A DNA stretch of 64,000 nucleotides from Ruegeria marisrubri (lineage in GTDB: Bacteria > Pseudomonadota > Alphaproteobacteria > Rhodobacterales > Rhodobacteraceae), in NCBI RefSeq assembly GCF_001507595.1, contig NZ_LQBQ01000004.1, positions 45,676 to 109,675 on the forward strand, written 5' to 3'. Under the pieces are notes generated by a model. That model saw only the letters and a list, made by a program, of their open reading frames with translations. It was not told the origin of the DNA and made no database searches. The position numbers and the translations under genes are program-made. Each line of letters starts with the position of its first letter. Position 1 is the stretch's first letter. Below, one piece after another: positions 54,787 through 62,761 of this stretch.

Positions 54787-56604
54787 ATGATTTCTGGGAA
54801 TGGCGAAACGTGCAAGCCGGTTGATGTTGCAGTGTTGCTGCCGCGGGTGATTGAGATCGTGAGGGAGGCCGGGCGGTTCCTCAGGGCGGAATTTCATCGC
54901 GAAGGCGGGCCGCGTGGCCATGGCCACCACGCTGAGGTGGACGAGGTTGTTGAGAACCTCCTGAGCAACCGGCTTCTGGATCTCTACAGCGTTGGTTTCC
55001 TGGGCGAAGAGACCGGGCGCCGAATTACCACGTCTTCGGACATCTGGGTCGTTGATCCAAATGACGGAACGAATGCGTTTTTGGAACAGCTGCGTGGATC
55101 CTCGATTTCCGTGGCGCTCCTGCGCGGTGGGTCGCCGGTTCTGGGTGTGGTTTTTGCCCCCACGGCACCGGACGACAACGGCGATCTGATCGCTTGGGCG
55201 CAAGGCTGTTCATTGATGCGCAATGGCAATCCAGTGGCAATCCCCCCGCATCACAGGGAACTGGTTGCGGAGACCATTGTTGCACTCAACGAAGAAGCCG
55301 GGGATTACGCGATGGCAAATACCGAGCGGATCAAGCCAGCGCGCTTTATCGCTCTTCCGTCCATAGCCTACAGGCTAGCACTGGCTGCGGTGGCTGACGT
55401 GGATGCGGCGGTTTCGCTTGGCAGGCTTTCGCCTTGGGACGTTGCCGCAGGCCATGCTCTTCTGATCGGTGCCGGGCGCGAGATGACGGATATGCACGGA
55501 CGGCGGCCAAGTTACGACGAGGGTGCGCCGATCGATGGGTGTATTGGCGGGGCGACCAACATTGTCTCCGAACTCGTCAAGCGAAACCTGCGCAAGGCGG
55601 TCGGTGTCGGGCGAATCCCGCGAAAAGGAGTGATACCCCAGCGCCGAGTGCTTCTCGCCGACCAGCTCAACCGCGCGCAAGGCGTATTGCTGGGCCAACT
55701 CGTCGGCGATGCGCTTGGCTCAGCAGTGGAGTTCAAGTCGGAAGCGGAGATAGCCTCGATCTATCCGCGCGGGCTCAGACAGATCGCGGGCGGCGGGCCG
55801 TTCAACACGATTGCGGGTCAACCAACAGATGACAGCGAACTTGCGCTGGCACTGACGCGCAGTTTGGTGGTTCGAGGAATGTGGGACGAAGCGCATGTGA
55901 CGGCAGCTTACGTTCGTTGGTTGGAATCGGCTCCCTTCGACTGCGGCAACACTATCGGCGGCTCGATCCGAGTGTTGAAAAACGGAAAAATGCCCGAGAA
56001 TAGCAGTCAGGCGAATGGCTCGCTCATGCGGGTCAGCCCTATCGGCATTTTTCATGCAGGTCGCCCGGATCTCGCGGCGCGCGATGCGGCACGCGATACG
56101 ACGCTTACTCACCCCCATCCGGTTTGCGTTGCGGCGTCATCCGCCTATACGGCGGCAATCGCCACAGGTGTCGGTGGAGGTGATCGAGAGGCAATGTGGT
56201 GTGCAGCCACCGCCTATGCCGGGGAAAGCATCGGCGCTCGAACCATACGAGAAGTTCTGACCAAGGCGCTCAATAAGCCACCAGTGGATTATTCGACCAA
56301 AATGGGCTGGGTCCTGATTGCACTTCAGAGCGCCTTTTTCCAGTTGATGCGAGGGGCGTCATTTACCGACGGCATAGTCGAAACGGTGGCGCGCGGGGGC
56401 GACACGGACACGAACGGCGCGGTTTGCGGCGCGCTGTTGGGTGCGGTCGAGGGGCGCAAGGGCGTGCCACTCGAATGGAAGCGGGCGGTAATGTCCTGTC
56501 GGGCGATGGCGGGTTTTGCGCCGCACCCGCGTCCGGTCGAGTACTGGGCCGACGACGCGCTTGACCTAGCAGAAGCACTACTGGTGGCAGGAGAAACAAG
56601 ATGA
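54787..56604 (+). CDS. Fusion of inositol-monophosphatase-like and ADP-ribosylglycohydrolase domains
   Basis: A 605-aa two-domain protein. Residues about 10-260 are an IMPase/CysQ-type phosphatase with all metal ligands: GEET (E74/E75), DPNDGT (D90, D93) and PWDVAAG (D218). Residues about 285-600 are an ADP-ribosylglycohydrolase (DraG/ARH): GQLVGDALGSAVEF, the metal-binding PTDDSELALAL (348-350) and GGDTDTNGAVCGALLGA (537-553). Both active sites look complete. ARH enzymes remove ADP-ribose from proteins or nucleotides; IMPases remove phosphate from sugars or 3'-phosphonucleotides, so sequential action on a phosphorylated ADP-ribose product is plausible but inferred. It precedes a CBASS-like locus in an accessory island. 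Confidence 0.88.
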   Translation: MISGNGETCKPVDVAVLLPRVIEIVREAGRFLRAEFHREGGPRGHGHHAEVDEVVENLLSNRLLDLYSVGFLGEETGRRITTSSDIWVVDPNDGTNAFLEQLRGSSISVALLRGGSPVLGVVFAPTAPDDNGDLIAWAQGCSLMRNGNPVAIPPHHRELVAETIVALNEEAGDYAMANTERIKPARFIALPSIAYRLALAAVADVDAAVSLGRLSPWDVAAGHALLIGAGREMTDMHGRRPSYDEGAPIDGCIGGATNIVSELVKRNLRKAVGVGRIPRKGVIPQRRVLLADQLNRAQGVLLGQLVGDALGSAVEFKSEAEIASIYPRGLRQIAGGGPFNTIAGQPTDDSELALALTRSLVVRGMWDEAHVTAAYVRWLESAPFDCGNTIGGSIRVLKNGKMPENSSQANGSLMRVSPIGIFHAGRPDLAARDAARDTTLTHPHPVCVAASSAYTAAIATGVGGGDREAMWCAATAYAGESIGARTIREVLTKALNKPPVDYSTKMGWVLIALQSAFFQLMRGASFTDGIVETVARGGDTDTNGAVCGALLGAVEGRKGVPLEWKRAVMSCRAMAGFAPHPRPVEYWADDALDLAEALLVAGETR

Positions 56605-56690
56605 CTACGGGAGAAAACTACAAATACCGGCTGAAAATGCTTGGCGGTAACACGCGTTGGCGCCGGCCGTCGACGCCATCACGGGGATGA
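56601..56690 (+). pseudogene. Truncated start of a gene coupled to the IMPase-ARH gene
   Basis: An ATG overlapping the previous stop (ATGA) opens MTTGENYKYRLKMLGGNTRW and then stops after about 29 codons. The coupled start suggests an operon partner whose body has been deleted. What it was cannot be told. Confidence 0.4.
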
Positions 56691-56694
56691 CGAA

Positions 56695-57354
56695 ATGACC
56701 GGCCAACACAAAGATTCTGACGAAGTCGTCAGGTTCATGTCCCTTCTTGCAAAACTGAAATCTGCTTCGTCAGATCAGCCCGCAAAACTACCCAGGTTGG
56801 CGCGAACGGACGAGACGGTCGCTGAGCTTTGTCGGGAGTTGGAATTGGTCGGAAACGACCTTCGAAAGGCTGAAAGGAAAAGGAAGACCTTGTTTGCCAT
56901 GCCCGTCGATCCGAGTTTCATCGACGCTTGGCGGGACTACGAAGAACGATATGCGGCGACCATCTCGCTGTTCGGCCTTTTCGCATTGATAGACGAACTA
57001 CCCCCAACAGAATTTTCCGACAAACCCCCAAAATCGCTGAGTGAAAGATGGGAAGAAGAGGATACCTACGGCTTTGTTGCGTCGGATGCCCTGGAAAATT
57101 TGATCCAGTTCGCCTTCGACATTGGAACAGATGAAACAGCATTCGACGACGACGAAATCGAACAGATCAAGGAGGGCGTACAACTCGACCTGCCCCGTCG
57201 ATCTGTCGTTTCAGCAGGAGTACGCTCGGCGCGCACTCCAAGCCGATCAAGGTTTGGTCGTCATGCAGAAGGATGCAGACTCTTTGCCTGTGCCAGCCCA
57301 CTCGACTGTCGTGGGAGGGAAATCAGCGGTCACCGTGGCGCTTCAACTGATTAA
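56695..57354 (+). CDS. Hypothetical protein, probably C-terminally truncated
   Basis: A 219-aa frame. Residues 1 to about 160 look genuine: a charged helical start (DEVVRFMSLLAKLKSASSDQ), ELCRELELVGNDLRKAERKR and acidic GTDETAFDDDEIEQIKEG. From about residue 162 (nucleotide 57180) the frame reads antisense-like composition (Arg/Ser-rich) while another frame carries CD-NTase sequence. So the real protein probably lost its C-terminus at a recombination junction. No family recognised. It may once have been a separate gene of the same island. Confidence 0.55.
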   Translation: MTGQHKDSDEVVRFMSLLAKLKSASSDQPAKLPRLARTDETVAELCRELELVGNDLRKAERKRKTLFAMPVDPSFIDAWRDYEERYAATISLFGLFALIDELPPTEFSDKPPKSLSERWEEEDTYGFVASDALENLIQFAFDIGTDETAFDDDEIEQIKEGVQLDLPRRSVVSAGVRSARTPSRSRFGRHAEGCRLFACASPLDCRGREISGHRGASTD

Positions 57355-57886
57355 AAGGAACCGCAACATCCGGTGGGCAACCCGGGACGGGCGCATGCCC
57401 GCCTCTGTGATGCTGAGTTGTCTGACGTTGGAGGTCGCGGAATCAGGGCGGACCATTGGTCAGAACCTCAAGGTCATCGCGCAGCACATCCTCGACCGCC
57501 TGCTGTGGGCGAAAAGCGTGGGAGAACTGATCCATGTAGAGAACCCGCGATGCCCCGGCGATGTGTTCACTGATCGCTGGCCTGAAAACCACTCCGCACA
57601 AGAAAAGATGATCGCGGATATGAAGCTGTTCTTGGAACAACTCAGCGTGCTTCTCGATGATCGACGGACTTTGCGCGAACGTCGCGACACCTTGAAGGCC
57701 ATGTTCGGCGAAGACATTGGCCAACAAGTCGTGGACGACATGGAACGCGAGATTGGTGAGGCTATTCGCACTGGTCGTCATGGCTTCGGCGCGCTTGGCG
57801 GCCTTGCTATGAGCCCAACCATCGCACGGGCCAAACCAGCGGTAAAGCCTTCGACATTCTACGGCACGCGGTTTGCGAAACGATGA
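57185..57886 (+). pseudogene. CD-NTase (CBASS nucleotidyltransferase), N-terminal catalytic half missing
   Basis: The frame ending at 57886 reads the C-terminal helical part of a cGAS/DncV-like nucleotidyltransferase: CPVDLSFQQEYARRA, KSAVTVALQLIKRNRNIRWA, then VENPRCPGDVFTDRWPENHS and a long helix to STFYGTRFAKR. The G-S and D-x-D catalytic motifs that should lie about 150 residues upstream are absent; instead the hypothetical gene reads through in another frame. The formal ORF begins at 57122, but its first 20 codons are shadow. It is coupled to the E2-like gene by ATGA, as in short type II CBASS. Confidence 0.68.
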
Positions 57887-58359
57887 AATCCCTTCTGGCA
57901 CAAGTGAACGGAATGCAGCGCGATTGGCCGCAGTTCCAACCCACGAAGGGATTCGGACCGCAGTCCGTTGTCTGGTTTGGCGACATTAAGGGCCTAGATC
58001 GACAATTTCAGATCAGCATCGAGTACGGTCTGCCCCTGACCGGGCGGACTGAGCTTTACCGGCGCATGCCAGTAGTTCGCGTCCTAAGGCCCTCGCTGGC
58101 CCCAAATTGGGACGCAGAAGAGGAGTCGCCACTCCCTCACGTTTACTTCGAGCTTCCAGACATCAGGTTGTCTCCGCTTTGTTTGTTCGACCCTAAGGCT
58201 CGTGAATGGGAACCATCCATGCTCATTAGCCGAACGACCGTTGGCTGGACGGTACGCTGGCTCGCCGCTTACGAGTTCTGGGAAATGACCGGGCGTTGGA
58301 TCGGCGGTGGGCGACACGAGGAAATTGGGACAGAAAAGGGCGACAACCATGCCGCGTGA
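57883..58359 (+). CDS. E2-like protein of a CBASS locus
   Basis: A 158-aa prokaryotic E2-like protein. LPHVYFELPDIRLSPLCLFD places a Cys (C100) at the E2 active-site position, followed by EWEPSMLISRTTVGWTVRWL and YEFWEMTGRWIGGGRHE, the typical Trp/Glu-rich end. In type II-short CBASS, E2-only proteins act on the cognate CD-NTase and prime it. It looks complete. It overlaps the CD-NTase stop by 4 bp and the phospholipase start by 11 bp. Confidence 0.75.
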   Translation: MKSLLAQVNGMQRDWPQFQPTKGFGPQSVVWFGDIKGLDRQFQISIEYGLPLTGRTELYRRMPVVRVLRPSLAPNWDAEEESPLPHVYFELPDIRLSPLCLFDPKAREWEPSMLISRTTVGWTVRWLAAYEFWEMTGRWIGGGRHEEIGTEKGDNHAA

Positions 58360-59785
58360 TAGCGAATATGACCACACCGTTCCTCGACGCTCTGACGGAA
58401 CGAGACAAACTCTCAGACCGGTTCAGCCGTGGCCTGCGGAGAAGCCGTTCAAGATACTATCTATCGATGGCGGCGGCATCTTGGGCATTCTTCCCTGCAT
58501 GGTGTTGGCTGAAGTCGAGAAACGGTTCCTTGGAGGTGAGCCAATCGGGCAGCACTTCGACATGATCGTGGGCACATCGACCGGGGGCATTATCGCGTTA
58601 GGCCTTGGGCAGGGAAAATCCGCACAGGAAATCTCCAAACTCTACTTTGAGCGTGGCCGGTTCATTTTTCCTGGAAATCGTCTTACGCGTTGGCTTCGCG
58701 GTTTGGCGGGCTGGGCATTCACCCCGTACAAGCGGGCCAACCTCGAAAACGAGCTGCGTCGAGAGTTTGGTGATGGTCTCTTCGGCTCTTCATCTGTCGC
58801 AACCTGCATACCGTCCTTCGATGGCAGATATGGTGAGCCATATGTTTTCAAGACGCCTCACCACCCCGACTACAAGAAAGACCAGTATGAACGAATTGTG
58901 GATGTTGGGCTTTCCACTGCGGCGGCGCCCACGTTCTTTGCTGCGGTGAAACGAAATGGATACGTATTCGCCGATGGCGGCATTTGGGCGAACAATCCCG
59001 CTATGATCGGTGTTGTAGACGCGCTGACATGCTATGACATTGACCGCACCCAGATCAGGCTCCTGAGCCTCGGATGTGGTCAAGAAAGTTATCGAATGCG
59101 CTGGTGGCACCGCATCGGGGGGAAATTCATCTGGGCGGTGGGAAGACGGAACATGTTCACGCTTTATTGGGAGTACCTGGCAGGATCGATTGTGGTTCAG
59201 GCAGTCCTTGAAGAAATTGGTGCCGAATATAGGCTGCACTATGTGGACATGGGCTCTGACGCACATCGCGCCGCAGATTTCTTGAGGCTAAACCCAACCG
59301 GTCGCATACCGGCTCTCGGCTACGCAAATGGTAGGACGATTGGAGAGACTGCCGCGATTGTCACACTACTGAGCGAGATGCATCCTGAGAGCGGGATCGC
59401 TCCGGCGCCCAGCGACGACAACCGTGGAGAGTTTCTGTTTTGGCTGAATGTCATGACCACCTCCGGCTACATGACTGCGGCACGGCTCGGGCACCCCGAG
59501 CGCTATGCGAACAGTAGCAAAGCGATTGAGGAAGTCGGCGCAAAAGCCGCTGTCGATTACGACGCCTTTTTCGATGTCATGGAAGAGGCTATTGCGGGCG
59601 ATCCTTACTTTATCGCGAGCGGTGTGACCGCGCTGGATTTCTACGTCACAATGCTGACCGAGTGGCACGCCAACAAACAGTCTCTCTTTAGTTCACGACC
59701 CAAGCTCAGCTCGCTGTGTCAAACTGTGAATGAAAGCCGTTCCTACAAGGCCGCAATGGATACGCATGCACTGCCGCATACCTAA
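58349..59785 (+). CDS. Patatin-like phospholipase fused to a glutathione S-transferase
   Basis: A 478-aa in-frame chimera. Residues about 33-283 are a CapV-type patatin phospholipase, the membrane-degrading effector of many CBASS systems: DGGGILGILP (oxyanion loop), GTSTGG with nucleophile S77, and DGGIWANNP with catalytic D209. From about residue 287 the sequence is a GST: VLEEIGAEYRLHYVDMG, LNPTGRIPALGYANGRTIGE, then SGVTALDFYVTMLTEW near the end. The patatin part lacks its usual last 60 or so residues, and the GST lacks its first dozen, including the strand with the catalytic Ser/Cys. So it is probably a deletion fusion, though the frame is intact throughout. Confidence 0.8.
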   Translation: MPRDSEYDHTVPRRSDGTRQTLRPVQPWPAEKPFKILSIDGGGILGILPCMVLAEVEKRFLGGEPIGQHFDMIVGTSTGGIIALGLGQGKSAQEISKLYFERGRFIFPGNRLTRWLRGLAGWAFTPYKRANLENELRREFGDGLFGSSSVATCIPSFDGRYGEPYVFKTPHHPDYKKDQYERIVDVGLSTAAAPTFFAAVKRNGYVFADGGIWANNPAMIGVVDALTCYDIDRTQIRLLSLGCGQESYRMRWWHRIGGKFIWAVGRRNMFTLYWEYLAGSIVVQAVLEEIGAEYRLHYVDMGSDAHRAADFLRLNPTGRIPALGYANGRTIGETAAIVTLLSEMHPESGIAPAPSDDNRGEFLFWLNVMTTSGYMTAARLGHPERYANSSKAIEEVGAKAAVDYDAFFDVMEEAIAGDPYFIASGVTALDFYVTMLTEWHANKQSLFSSRPKLSSLCQTVNESRSYKAAMDTHALPHT

Positions 59786-60019
59786 ATAGCTCAGATCCTT
59801 GCTGCACTCCGCACGAATGGCGGTATTCCCCGCCGCGCGGCAGCACCAATTTTAAGCTGACGCAGCATTATCCACACTGCGAGCGCACGCAGCAGGAAAA
59901 TCAATTTAACAGTTTGGGCTCGGAGCCGCCTTGCGGCGCTGCAGCGGGTCGAGATGCAGGCCGGTCCCGAAAGCAGACATTGCAAAAACTGAGATGATCT
60001 GGCGATTTGAGCAGCTTGC
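59786..60019. other. Intergenic region right of the CBASS-like genes
   Basis: About 230 bp without a supported gene. A DnaA-box-like nonamer (TTATCCACA) occurs near 59869, probably by chance. The IS21 end begins at 60020. Confidence 0.4.
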
Positions 60020-60310
60020 TGTTGATTGTCACTGAGAACTGACCCGGTATGCCCATAAATTGTCACTGAGAATTGATCCATGTGAACACACTGCCCCGAC
60101 GTTTTTGGTTGGGGAGATTTGGAGTGATCGACATGGGATTTTTGAGTGTCATCAGACGCTGGGCATTGCGTGACAAAATGCCGATACGCGAGATTGCCCG
60201 TCGCACGGGTTTGTCTCGCAATACCATTAGGAAGTATCTGCGCGAAGGCGCTGTGGAGCCAAACTTCAAGACGCCAAAACGTCCGAGTAAGCTGGATCCA
60301 TATGCGGATC
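60020..60310 (+). mobile_element. IS21-family left end with truncated istA
   Basis: Starts with TGTTGATTGTCACTGAGAAC and has two tandem copies of the IS21-type end repeat ATTGTCACTGAGAAYTGAYC (60025-60045 and 60059-60079). An istA start at 60133 reads MGFLSVIRRWALRDKMPIRE and IARRTGLSRNTIRKYLREGA, the HTH. Homology ends near 60310, where integrase sequence takes over. Confidence 0.82.
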
Positions 60311-60427
60311 GGTTACGCGCATCAAAGCGGCTCGCACATCGAAGCCGCAATGGATCGGCTGGAAGTGCGGGTCAGCGGCACACAGAATGACAACATCCGC
60401 AGGCTGAAGCCGAATAATTCGGCCTGA
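60311..60427 (+). pseudogene. Tyrosine recombinase (integrase) C-terminal remnant
   Basis: About 38 codons (GYAHQSGSHIEAAMDRLEVR, ending in a stop at 60425-60427) match the end of phage-type integrases, where the Tyr of Y-A-H is the nucleophile. The rest has been replaced by the IS21 fragment. A tRNA-end-like core follows 67 bp later, as expected for an integrase next to its attachment site. Confidence 0.6.
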
Positions 60428-60493
60428 TTACACACGAATTACACGTGCACTTGAGTGCATCAAGCCGGATGAAGTCTAAGCCTTTGATTTTTA

Positions 60494-60511
60494 TGGTGCC
60501 CGGGGGCGGAC
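60494..60511 (+). other. Possible attachment-site core resembling a tRNA 3' end
   Basis: TGGTGCCCGGGGGCGGAC is the complement of a tRNA T-arm/acceptor end with CCA. The match stops after 18 bases, with no full tRNA on either side. This is the form expected of an att core left by an integrated element. The stretch 60512-60782 holds nothing recognised. Confidence 0.45.
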
Positions 60512-60782
60512 CCACACATGAAGTTTTATTAATTAGTTATCAAGCGCTTGGGAAATAATTGAAAGAAATCGACACTCCGATTCACACCACCGGAACCTAC
60601 ATATGCGAATCCGGAATCGAACGGAGGCAAAATCTGGCTAGTCGAAACTAGCAAAATCCTAGCACAAATGATCTACCGAAACGAGGCTGAGTTCTGCCCT
60701 GTCGGTCTGGAAAAGCCGTAGAGCCGCGTTGATCGCCGAAAACCTGCGGGGACTTCGTTCTGACGGCTAGGCCACGGAACAG

Positions 60783-60827
60783 AAAAACCGCCCGACCGTA
60801 CAGCGACAGCTGTGCGGTCGGGCGGTT
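60783..60827 (-). terminator. Strong terminator downstream of the GT2 gene
   Basis: A perfect 13-bp stem, AACCGCCCGACCG (60786-60798) with CGGTCGGGCGGTT (60815-60827), and a 16-base loop. On the minus strand it is followed by TTTTTCT. It lies about 95 bp past the GT2 stop. Confidence 0.85.
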
Positions 60828-60921
60828 GCCGATCTGATCAGAGCCCAGTTACTGGGCGTTCTGACAGGAGCGGCGCCGAAACTGTACCGAAATCTAAGTC
60901 AACACCAAACTTGGATGACAA

Positions 60922-61689
60922 TCAGAATCCAACCCCCTTCTCGCGCTTGACGATGAACTGCTTCAGTTTGCTCGTATTCTTGCTCAAAAGCGTGCTCACG
61001 CCGCCAACTCCATTTCGGCGTAGCGCACGGTAGTCCTCGCGGGACTTCTGAATGATCCGACCGAGCGAACGGTTGCTTTCGCCCCCGACTCGCATTTTGA
61101 CGAGTACCTCTGGCACATAGGCGAGGCGGATTTTTCCGCGCCACAGATAGCGCAGCATCGCGTCGTAATCGGCAGCAATCTGGAAACCGGGATCATAGAG
61201 CCCCCATTCCTCGAAAACATGTCGCCGGAGGTACAGCGTCGGGTGCGGCGGCATCCAGCCTCGCCGTAGAAGATCCGGGTGGTAGGAGCCCGAGCGCCAC
61301 TCCCGAATGACCCGGTTGGTATCTGAAGCCGAGACATAGTCGAGATCGCCGTAGACCCCATCCACATCGGGATCCTCGAAGGCTTTGGTGATCCTGTCCA
61401 GAACCTCGGAGTGAGCGAAGTAGTCATCCGAATGCATCAGGCCGATGACGTCGCCAGTGGCACGAATGATCCCTCGGTTGATCGCGTCATATAGCCCGTT
61501 GTCCCGCTCCGAGACTAGACAAGTCGAGGGAGTGGCAAAGTGCTTGATGATATCGAGGGTGCCATCAGTTGATCCACCATCCTGGATCACATGCTCGACG
61601 TCACCGTAGGTCTGGTTCTGCACACTCGCGAGAGCTTCACCGATGGTGGCGGCACGGTTATAGACTGCCGTGACAACTGAAATTTTCAT
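60922..61689 (-). CDS. Glycosyltransferase family 2 (WcaE-like)
   Basis: A 255-aa GT-A enzyme. MKISVVTAVYNRAATIGEAL, HVIQDGGSTDGTLDII and VIGLMHSDDYFAHSEVLDRI (with the DxD-like SDD) and DYDAMLRYLWRGKIRLAYVP are the conserved blocks. The arrangement resembles colanic-acid-type WcaE. It lies after wcaF in a polysaccharide gene set transcribed leftwards and is followed by a strong terminator, so it ends the operon. Start set at MKIS, nine bases inside the longest frame. Confidence 0.87.
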   Translation of the reverse strand: MKISVVTAVYNRAATIGEALASVQNQTYGDVEHVIQDGGSTDGTLDIIKHFATPSTCLVSERDNGLYDAINRGIIRATGDVIGLMHSDDYFAHSEVLDRITKAFEDPDVDGVYGDLDYVSASDTNRVIREWRSGSYHPDLLRRGWMPPHPTLYLRRHVFEEWGLYDPGFQIAADYDAMLRYLWRGKIRLAYVPEVLVKMRVGGESNRSLGRIIQKSREDYRALRRNGVGGVSTLLSKNTSKLKQFIVKREKGVGF

Positions 61690-61779
61690 TGGAAACACAA
61701 ACCGGATTTAGCCGTCATGGCTGGGAGAAGGTTCAATGGAAAGTCAGCTGTCATAACCGACGATTTCATTGGAAATGAA

Positions 61780-62337
61780 CTAATCGATATGCTCCACCGT
61801 TCGAGGGCGCTCACGAACTGCGGCGGCGGGGTTACCCACATATATTGTCCAAGGAGTCGCCTGCCCCGAGAATACCGAACCGAGAGTGATGACCGTGCCC
61901 TCGGAAACAACCGTGCCCGGGGCTAAGACTGCCCCTGCACAAACCCATGCGCAATTGTCTATTCTAATCGGCTTGGCAATCAGGTCAAAGCTGTCGCGCG
62001 CCCAATTGTGAGATCCTGTACAGAGGTACACTCCTTGAGATAGGCAAACATTGTCGCCAAGCGTCACCCAATCGAGATTGTCTATCCAGACTCTTTCGCC
62101 GATCCAGCAATGATCGCCGATAGCTAGTTTCCATGGAAACTTGACCCGCACACCAGGTTTGATGACCGCTCCAAGACCGATGCGTGCGCCAAAAGCCCGC
62201 AGGAGCAATACTCTCCACCTCGACCCTGGCAACCAAGACCCTAGAACAAGCGCATCGAGCACGTGCCAAATGGCCTGCTTCCCACTTCCTGTTCCGCGAT
62301 CAAAATCATCAGGCACACGGTAGGTATCGAGCCGCAT
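61780..62337 (-). CDS. wcaF: WcaF-like exopolysaccharide acetyltransferase
   Basis: A 185-aa left-handed beta-helix acyltransferase of the WcaF type. Hexapeptide repeats are visible in IGLGAVIKPGVRVKFPWKLA, IGDHCWIGERVWIDNLDWVT and LGDNVCLSQGVYLCTGSHNW, with the catalytic His in the last. WVCAGAVLAPGTVVSEGTVI and PWTIYVGNPAAAVRERP end the domain. It O-acetylates a sugar of the exported polysaccharide. It precedes the GT2 gene by 90 bp. Confidence 0.88.
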   Translation of the reverse strand: MRLDTYRVPDDFDRGTGSGKQAIWHVLDALVLGSWLPGSRWRVLLLRAFGARIGLGAVIKPGVRVKFPWKLAIGDHCWIGERVWIDNLDWVTLGDNVCLSQGVYLCTGSHNWARDSFDLIAKPIRIDNCAWVCAGAVLAPGTVVSEGTVITLGSVFSGQATPWTIYVGNPAAAVRERPRTVEHID

Positions 62338-62340
62338 TTC

Positions 62341-62750
62341 GTAACGTTCCTATTCTCTCGATCATGGCTTTGGAAGAGCTAGTCCAATTGAACCGTTCAT
62401 GGGCAAATGCGCGACCTCTAGTCCAAAGCCGCAAAGCTTATTCTGGATCTTTTCTGCCAGAGAAGCCGTCACCATTTCGTCGACATCACGCTTCTAGACC
62501 CAGTCAGTACTACTCGGCACCCAATCAAGGTCCCAGTAATACTGGGTTGCGTAGTTGACCCAAAGGTTCACAAGAAATTCCGCTCCATTCATGCGAACCA
62601 ATTCCACTGTCCGGTCTGTCGATCCGCTGCGCACAACAAAACTGCGACTGTGTTGAGCGCACGTTCTATGTGGCGCTTTTCATTCTTGGTGACGATGATG
62701 ACTGTGAGGGTCAACTCAAGTGTCCGGTCGGACGGTGGGAAACCGACCAT
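62341..62750 (-). pseudogene. Decayed GT2 glycosyltransferase (WaaE-like)
   Basis: Read on the minus strand in several frames, this stretch gives LTLTVIIVTKNEKRHIERAL at the N-terminus, then the frame shifts to RSGSTDRTVELVRMNGAEFL-like sequence, then VNLWVNYATQYYWDLDWVPS, a stop, and EMVTASLAEKIQNKLCGFGL. These are the blocks of WaaE-type GT2 enzymes. At least two frameshifts and a stop are present and the C-terminal half is missing. It lies between GT4 and wcaF and explains the otherwise empty 400 bp. Confidence 0.72.
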
Positions 62751-62761
62751 ACGGGACAAGG

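Noticed and set aside
59869..59877. Second DnaA-box-like nonamer
   Set aside because: A single 9-mer in non-coding DNA of a decayed island, without AT-rich or iteron context, is not an origin.
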